Origin: Patella vulgata
Taxonomy: Eukaryota > Mollusca > Gastropoda > Patellidae
Direction: 5' to 3'
Length of the DNA: 64,000 nt
Assembly: GCF_932274485.2 (NCBI RefSeq)
Contig: NC_065880.2
Coordinates: forward strand, 52,872,894 to 52,936,893
How positions within the stretch are numbered: position 1 is the first letter of the stretch; every line of letters begins with the position of its first letter. Positions 58,494-64,000 of the stretch are shown here, piece after piece. The notes under the pieces are model-generated. The model was not told the DNA's origin and ran no database searches. It was given only the letters and a program-made list of their open reading frames with translations. The position numbers were made by a program, and so were the translations under genes.

Positions 58494-59815
58494 CAGCGCT
58501 CACGCTGTCAATCGCCATTGGCGATAAAATATTCAATCTGGCGAAATTTTTGGTGATAACTTTTTCATGCGATAAATTTTTCTTGCCACAAAGCTTTCAT
58601 TTCCACGCTGTGCATATATACACGTTACAGTCTATTATGTGCTTGGCTGAGTCAGTTATCAATCATTTAGGTGCCAATAATAGAGATATCTTTTGTCTCT
58701 TGATCAATCTCGGATTACTGTTGATTAGTATTTACAGTAAGAGTAGTAATATACTAATTAAGAGACAAAAGATTTAATTATTTGTCTTTAAATACGAATC
58801 GGTGACTTTTTTGACGGTTTCTATATTCAAAATGGCGGACACTGTGAATAATACTTGTTTGATTTGTTTGGGATTATTGAATTATGACGTCTGTTTTATC
58901 TTTTTCTTACTCCTGTTGCCCGTATCGTTAATAAATGAAGCCAGGTTTGTTGTTACAGTTTATAATTGCGTATATATTCTTTGGGATGTCGAAAGTCAGT
59001 TATTATCAAATCACATGCCATGGGTCGTAAGCGAAAAATTGAACAGCCTTCGTCAACGTCCGATAGAAGAATGTCAGATTATTTTAGTATATCACCACCA
59101 AAATGCTCCAAGTCTACAGATGATACTGACATGATCAGCTCTCGTCCATCTAATGTTATTACATCCTTGAATGTTGAAGCGATATCAACTTCTACAATAG
59201 ATCTGCATTAGGCTACCTCAAAAGTTTGCGACATAGAAAAATTTCGAAAAAGAAAAATCTTAAAGAGGCATTATGGGAGATTAGATAAAGAACTGGCAGT
59301 TCTCACTATAATAGTTAAAATTAGATAACGTGAATCGAATATGCTTGAAATTTCAGTCAAATTGCTCCACTCTGAACCGTGATATTAGCTTATGAATTTT
59401 AGGCCTAGCCTTGATCATCGTTACTAAAGTCGGTACAATAAAAAAACATAGTCTCGATTATCCATTTTTGTTTAAGCGTATACTGAAAAGGTAGATCTTT
59501 TAAGGATGAATGGAAATTTTTAGATATACATATATTCATTAAAAACAAATACACTGTGTAATTTAATGTTACTAAATATTGGAAAACATGGTTATACCAA
59601 GATGTTGAAAAAGCTTTCAAAAAATGTGCTTCTGCAAAGCAGAGTAGAATATTGTAAATTGTAATATCATATGTATATTGTATGTTCTTATGTAAAAAGA
59701 AAATACTGAAAAAATCTAATAGATATTTGTTCTTTATTTGGGCGGAGAAAATATATGGCGAATAAATTAAAATGAAAATTTAGCGGAAAAAAAATTAAAC
59801 CCAGAGTGAGCACTA
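58494..59815 (+). mobile_element. hAT-type deletion derivative
   Basis: Ends CAGCGCTCACGCTG and (reversed) TAGTGCTCACTCTGG agree at 8 of the first 10 bases. GACACCCC flanks both sides (58486-58493; 59816-59823), a perfect 8-bp duplication as hAT elements make. The left end, with tcaatcgcc next to it, matches the element at 60435. At 1,322 bp it is too short for an autonomous hAT and keeps only an N-terminal frame. Confidence 0.8.
59020..59211 (+). pseudogene. possible hAT transposase N-terminal remnant
   Basis: From an ATG at 59020 the frame reads MGRKRKIEQPSSTSDRRMSD then YFSISPP, ending at TAG 59209-59211 (the frame is open from 58966). A basic KRK start and a short SDYF-type motif are common at the N-termini of hAT transposases. 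No BED finger or RNase-H-like core follows, so it would be a remnant. Identity is inferred from place and composition. Confidence 0.4.
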
Positions 59816-59984
59816 GACACCCCCCAAGTATTCTTGGAGGATGTGATGCTGCTATATTGTGCGATCAATGGTATAACTACACTGGAAGTCAAATAGCATT
59901 CTAAAATAACCATTACTTTTAAATTCTAAGAAGAAAATTTAGCTTTGAATCAGGGTATTCTTGCTCTTTAGAAAATTGCTCTAA

Positions 59985-60082
59985 TTAGAATTTTCCATAA
60001 AGGTGTTCACATGGCTAATTACCCCTTTTTAGGACTCTCATCTGGGGAGTACACCTAGCTAATTAATCTTTCTAGAATCTTT
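59985..60082 (+). repeat. ~45-bp minisatellite, part 1
   Basis: Two units with catctggggagtacacctag and gctaatta. The same units continue at 63643-63785, so everything between was inserted later. Confidence 0.7.
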
Positions 60083-60336
60083 GGGGGGTTGGATGGCCGA
60101 ATGGTTAGCATGTGCAAGCTGTATCATGAGGCCTGTCATTGAGTTAACTGGTGTGGTTTCGAATCCCTGGTTGTATGTGACAAGGAGTAGGATTGCCTGT
60201 CCAACTTCGTGGGTTTTCTCCAGGTCATCCGGTTTCCTTCCACTGCTAAAGACCCCTTTATTTTATTGAAATAAAATTAATCCATATGTTAGTCCCGAAA
60301 GGACCTAGTCTGTGTCAAGTGGACGTTAAACCCCAT
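60083..60336 (+). mobile_element. SINE-1 copy
   Basis: Head ggatggccgaatggttagca (A box) and ggtttcgaatccc (B box), V/Deu-like centre, tail acgttaaaccccat with no CT run. It is joined directly to HINE-A sequence at 60337. Confidence 0.85.
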
Positions 60337-60434
60337 CCGTCCACAATTGTTTGTGGACACTCAACAGGTCACAATTCTTATCCGATTTTGACGAAACTTG
60401 AAATATAGGTTTATCTCCAAAAGATCTCGGTAGC
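60337..60434 (+). mobile_element. HINE-A, part 1
   Basis: ccgtccacaattgtttgtgg to aaaagatctcgg, internal HINE-A sequence after the 5' hairpin, cut by the hAT-type element at 60435 and resumed at about 62378. Confidence 0.75.
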
Positions 60435-62377
60435 CAGCGCTCACACTGTCGGTCGCCAAAGTTGTAATTTGCAATAAAAATATGAAAGTGGCGATTAAAA
60501 TTTGATTTTACAGTGGCTTCATATACGGCATGTAAAAAATACAAGCATGCCTATTGGATATCATTATTTCAAATTATAATATCACCACTGGTCGAAAATG
60601 TCAGAATGAGTTAAATAGTGACATTTCTTGAGCGAGAAAACAGTTCGCCATTTGTATCATATTACCATCGCCAAAATGCTCTTAAAAGTTAACGACAGGT
60701 ATTTTGTAAGCATCTATTAACAAAAATAATTGAAATTTATACAATTTTATCAGGGATTTGGATTCTGATACCTTTACGGTACCTGAAAATAACAATAGGC
60801 CATTAAGCACGAAACACATAAATTTATAGAAAATTGGCAATCCTTGGATGAGACTTGATGTGTAAATACTGAAATATATTGTGCAGTACGGTGTTTAAAT
60901 GGACTAAAGTCACCAAAAATAAAATCTGATCTTATTAAATCCAAACTTTGCTAATCTACATGTATTATGTAAAGACAGATTTTAAAGGGGAAGACCAACG
61001 ATTTTCAATAAGGTTTCCATAAATAATAAATATATATTTAGAAATAATCCCTCCTATAACATATGCAAAAAATAATTTGCAAGCGAGAAATTAATTTTTA
61101 TTATAACCGGAAGTGACGTAGTTGGTTCCACACGCTCACTGGTCACTATAGTAAACATACAAGTTTGGAGCAAGTTTAGCGCTGTATTTTGTGATCGTTT
61201 CGCCGTTTGGCAGAAAATCTGATGAAAGGTAATCTTTATTAGGATATTAAGAACAAGAACTTACGGTGTTTTGAAGGTATAATATACAACGCGTTTGTGT
61301 AAATTAAGTTTCTAAACTGGACACTGTGACACAATTTAAGCCACATGGCTAATTGTTTACATCACGTGATAGCTGGCACGTGACAGATATTAACCGAACA
61401 CAAATTGGCGACCTATGCGGCTAGCGACCTATTCGACCGATCCAGCTGGCAACCTGTTCGTTGGCAACCTATTCAGAATGAGAGCGCACCCCTTTAATAT
61501 GATTGTGCCAACTTTTTCTAATAATATTTCGAAAGCTTATTTAATCAGCTTTCGGAATATATGTAGTTGGATGTCCAGAATTTTGTAAGATAATGCAAAA
61601 TTACATCTCTATTCTGAGCTAAAGGAATGGATAAATGATAATATATTCTACTTTCATTTGATAGACGTTACGTTGGATTTTATTGGTTGATAAAAATAGA
61701 TGAGTTTGGGCGACTGTTGAATTTATTCTGAATAGGTTGCCAACTGGATCGGTCGAATAGGTCGCTAGCCGAATAGGTCGCCAATTTGTGTTCTGTTAAT
61801 ATCTGTCACGTGCCAGCTATCACGTGATGTAAACAATTAGCCATGTGGCTTAAATTGTGTCACAGTGTCCGGTTTAGAAACTTAATTTACACAAACGCGT
61901 TGTATATTATACCTTCAAAACACCGTAAGTTCTTGTTCTTAATATCCTAATAAAGATTACCTTTCATCAGATTTTCTGCCAAACGGCGAAACGATCACAA
62001 AATACAGCGCTAAACTTACTCCAAATTTGTATGTTTACTATAGTGACCAGTGAGCGTGTCGAACCAACTACGTCACTTCCGGTATCAATAAAAATTAATT
62101 TCTCGCTTACAAATTATTTTTTGCATATGTTATAGGAGGGATTATTTCTAAATATATATTTATTATTTATGGAAACCTTATTGAAAATCGTTGGTCTTCC
62201 CCTTTAAAAGTTGTTGTATATTGTATTGTATATATCGGTAAATGTTTTATAGCGGAGACATACAAAATTTTAGCAGATGAAATATTCCAGTTGGCGGGAA
62301 AAAATGTGAACATTTTTTTTTATATAAAAATTATCATCCATTTTGGCGGAAAAAAATCGAAAGCCAGTGTGACCCTG
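60435..62377 (+). mobile_element. hAT-type element containing the TTAA foldback
   Basis: Ends CAGCGCTCACACTG and (reversed) CAGGGTCACACTGGC are flanked by tcggtagc (60427-60434) and ttggtagc (62378-62385), an 8-bp duplication with one difference. The left end matches that of 58494-59815, so both are copies of one family. The interior is A+T-rich with ggcggaaaaaa blocks. The 1.2 kb foldback takes up most of the middle. No transposase frame is seen. Confidence 0.75.
60986..62203. mobile_element. TTAA-flanked foldback transposon with ~480-bp inverted arms
   Basis: The left arm (about 60986-61480) and right arm (about 61725-62203) are near-perfect inverse copies, starting AGGGGAAGACCAACGATTTT at each end. 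TTAA flanks both sides (60982-60985; 62204-62207). Near the inner ends of the arms GCGACCTATTCG-type blocks repeat; the left arm has about one more than the right. The central spacer of about 245 bp has no frame. TTAA points to piggyBac-like mobilisation, but no transposase homology is present. Confidence 0.8.
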
Positions 62378-62612
62378 TTGGTAGCGTTCGATATTGGCAT
62401 GTATCGAATCAAAAATTCATGGATTATGGCCTCTGATTGTACGAAAAATCACCTTTTTAGCTTGTGAACCCTATAGAGGTCACATTTTTAAACCGATTTT
62501 GATGAAACTTGAAATGCATGTTTATAACCCACAGATCTTGGTTCCTTTCGATTTTTGCGCATATCGGATCATAACTTCCTAAATTATGGCCCCTGATTGT
62601 ACGAAAAATCGC
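62378..62612 (+). mobile_element. HINE-A, part 2
   Basis: After the hAT-type element the unit resumes (gttcgatattggcatgtatc; gaccgattttgatgaaactt-type block) to tgattgtacgaaaaatcgcc, where a new HINE-A 5' end starts. Confidence 0.75.
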
Positions 62613-63642
62613 CTTTTTATACACCCACATTTTCATGTGGACGTATATTGTCGCCGCCCCTGTCCGTCCGTCCGTCCACAATTGTTTGTGGACACTCTAC
62701 AGGTCACAATTCTTATCCGATTTTGACGAAACTTGAAATATAGGTTTATCTTCAAAAGATCTCGGCTGCTTTCGATATTGGCATGTATCGGATCGAAACT
62801 TCATGGATTATGGCCCCTGTTTATACGAAAAATCACGTTTTTAGCTTGTGGACCCTATAGAGGTTACAATTTTTATCCGATTTTGTTGAAACTTGAAATG
62901 TAAGTTTATAACCCAAAGATCTCGGTTCCTTTCGATATTCGCTCATATCGGACAAAAAATCGCGTTTTTAGCTTGTGGACCCTATAGTCATAATTTTTAT
63001 CCGATTTAGAAAAACGTATTATTATATCACCGTTACACCCTAAGGACGACCGAGTTCAAATTTCGTGAAAATCGGCCCAAAACTGACAGACAAAATAGCC
63101 GCCCTTCGTTCTCAAATAGTGTAAAAATATGGTGTATCAAGGTTGTGGACCCTCTAGAGGCCACAATTTTGATCCGATTTTGATGAAACTTGAAATGCAT
63201 GTTTATAACCCAAAGATCTTGGTTCCTATTGATATTCGCATATATCAGATTGTAACTTGCTGAATTATGGCCCTTAATTGTACAAAAAATCACGTTTTTA
63301 GCTTGTGGTCCCTCTAGAGTTCACAATTTTTATCCGATTTAAAAAAACGTTTGAATATTTCATCGTTACACTCCCTAATGACGGCTGAGTACGAAAATAG
63401 TGTAAGTATATGGTATATCAAGGTTATGACCCCTCTAGAAATCACAATTTTGATCCGATTTTAATGAAACTTGAAATATATCTTTATAACCCAAAGATCT
63501 TAGTTCCTTTCGATATTCGCACATATCGGATTGTAACTTCTTGAATTGTGGCCCTTGATTGTATGAAAAATCACTTTCTGTTTAGCTTGTTCTCTATCCA
63601 TCTCTTACAAAATGTGGGCATATCCTGTCTGGCAGCCGCTGG
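62613..63642 (+). mobile_element. HINE-A, complete copy nested at TTTTTA
   Basis: TTTTTATACACCCACATTTT, the complementary arm, gtccgtccgtccgtcc, about three units and the 3' end 'ctctatccatctcttacaaa', tgtgggcatat, GGCAGCCGCTGG. It joins the preceding HINE-A at the motif that normally reads aaaatcgcgTTTTTAgcttg. Confidence 0.75.
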
Positions 63643-63785
63643 TTTTTAGAACTGCTCATCTGGGAAGTACACATAGCTAATTACCCTTTCTTAAACCGTT
63701 CATCTGGGGAATTCACCATGCTAATTGCTCTCTTTAGAACTTCTTATCTGGGGGGTACACCTAGATAATTAGAACTTCTCATTAG
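63643..63785 (+). repeat. ~45-bp minisatellite, part 2
   Basis: Three units containing catctggg(a/g)agtacac and gctaattaccctttctta, the same as at 59985-60082. Parts 1 and 2 are separated by the nested SINE/HINE/hAT stack. Confidence 0.7.
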
Positions 63786-64000
63786 TGGCAAAACTATCGC
63801 TCTTTTGTTGGTGCACAAACCAGAGTATGACTGGTCTTTGTAGAACACACCACTTACTTCACATTTGGATAGTTCACATATTTACAGTTTCTAGTTTGAT
63901 ATTTGATGTAATATGCAAGAACACTTGAAATTCTAAGAAAAGTATCAGTTTGTAGAAACTTGATGTAAGGATCAGCCTAGCTACAGTCCCCATTGTTTTG
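63786..64000. other. no recognisable feature
   Basis: Intronic sequence to the window end. No kinase-domain exon was seen. Confidence 0.4.

Overview
The window looks like A+T-rich animal DNA, most likely from a mollusc. The host content is one gene on the + strand. Five exons of a conventional (Ca2+-dependent) protein kinase C can be read: 37288-37396 and 47784-47912 (C1B), 52981-53137 and 54774-55005 (C2), and 56714-56839 (V3 hinge and the kinase glycine loop). Splice sites and phases join in one frame. The pseudosubstrate and C1A exons were not found in the first 37 kb, and the rest of the kinase domain lies beyond 64000. So 1-37287 is probably a long 5' intron or upstream sequence, and the whole window is mostly intron. 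The mollusc call is inference, from the repeat types and the PKC sequence.

Almost everything else is mobile DNA, often nested. (1) At 38576-44804 lies a whole-looking, very young Ty3/gypsy-type LTR element on the - strand. Its integrase precedes its reverse transcriptase, the unusual order known for the Gmr1 group. It sits inside a SINE and is flanked by ACATG on both sides. (2) Four related repeat families (called HINE-A, -B, -C and -D here) start with a hairpin and a GTCC/GTCT-rich stretch, carry internal tandem repeats (about 335, 150, 150-180 and 150 bp), and end with a copy of the hairpin arm plus a short GC-rich palindrome. This is the layout of Helentron-associated elements such as Drosophila DINE-1 and oyster pearl. 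(3) Two tRNA-headed SINE families occur: SINE-1 with a V/Deu-like centre and a CT tail, and SINE-2 with a (CATTT)n tail. Several copies have clear target-site duplications.

(4) Cut-and-paste elements are mostly deletion derivatives: a piggyBac-type element with TTAA flanks (12109-13132), hAT-type elements (33062-33847 with a relative at 8321-8836, 44963-46993, 52197-52664, 58494-59815, 60435-62377), two pogo/Tigger-like elements (55049-56196 and a split copy at 35419-37140), and a 1.2 kb TTAA-flanked foldback (60986-62203). (5) There are two 5'-truncated LINE 3' ends, a DIRS-like RT fossil, a near-perfect 84-nt hairpin at 31904-31987, and a ~1.9 kb tandem duplication at 2810-6315.

Layout: 1-37 kb is repeat-rich with no recognised exon. 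From 37.3 to 56.8 kb the PKC exons are separated by introns filled with the LTR element, HINE-A arrays, SINEs, a LINE and hAT/pogo elements. From 56.8 to 64 kb is part of the next intron, holding a nested stack (foldback in hAT, hAT in HINE-A, beside a SINE and a minisatellite). The elements do not act together as a pathway. What they record is the order of insertion, which can be read at several junctions. No CRISPR, rRNA or functional tRNA was seen.
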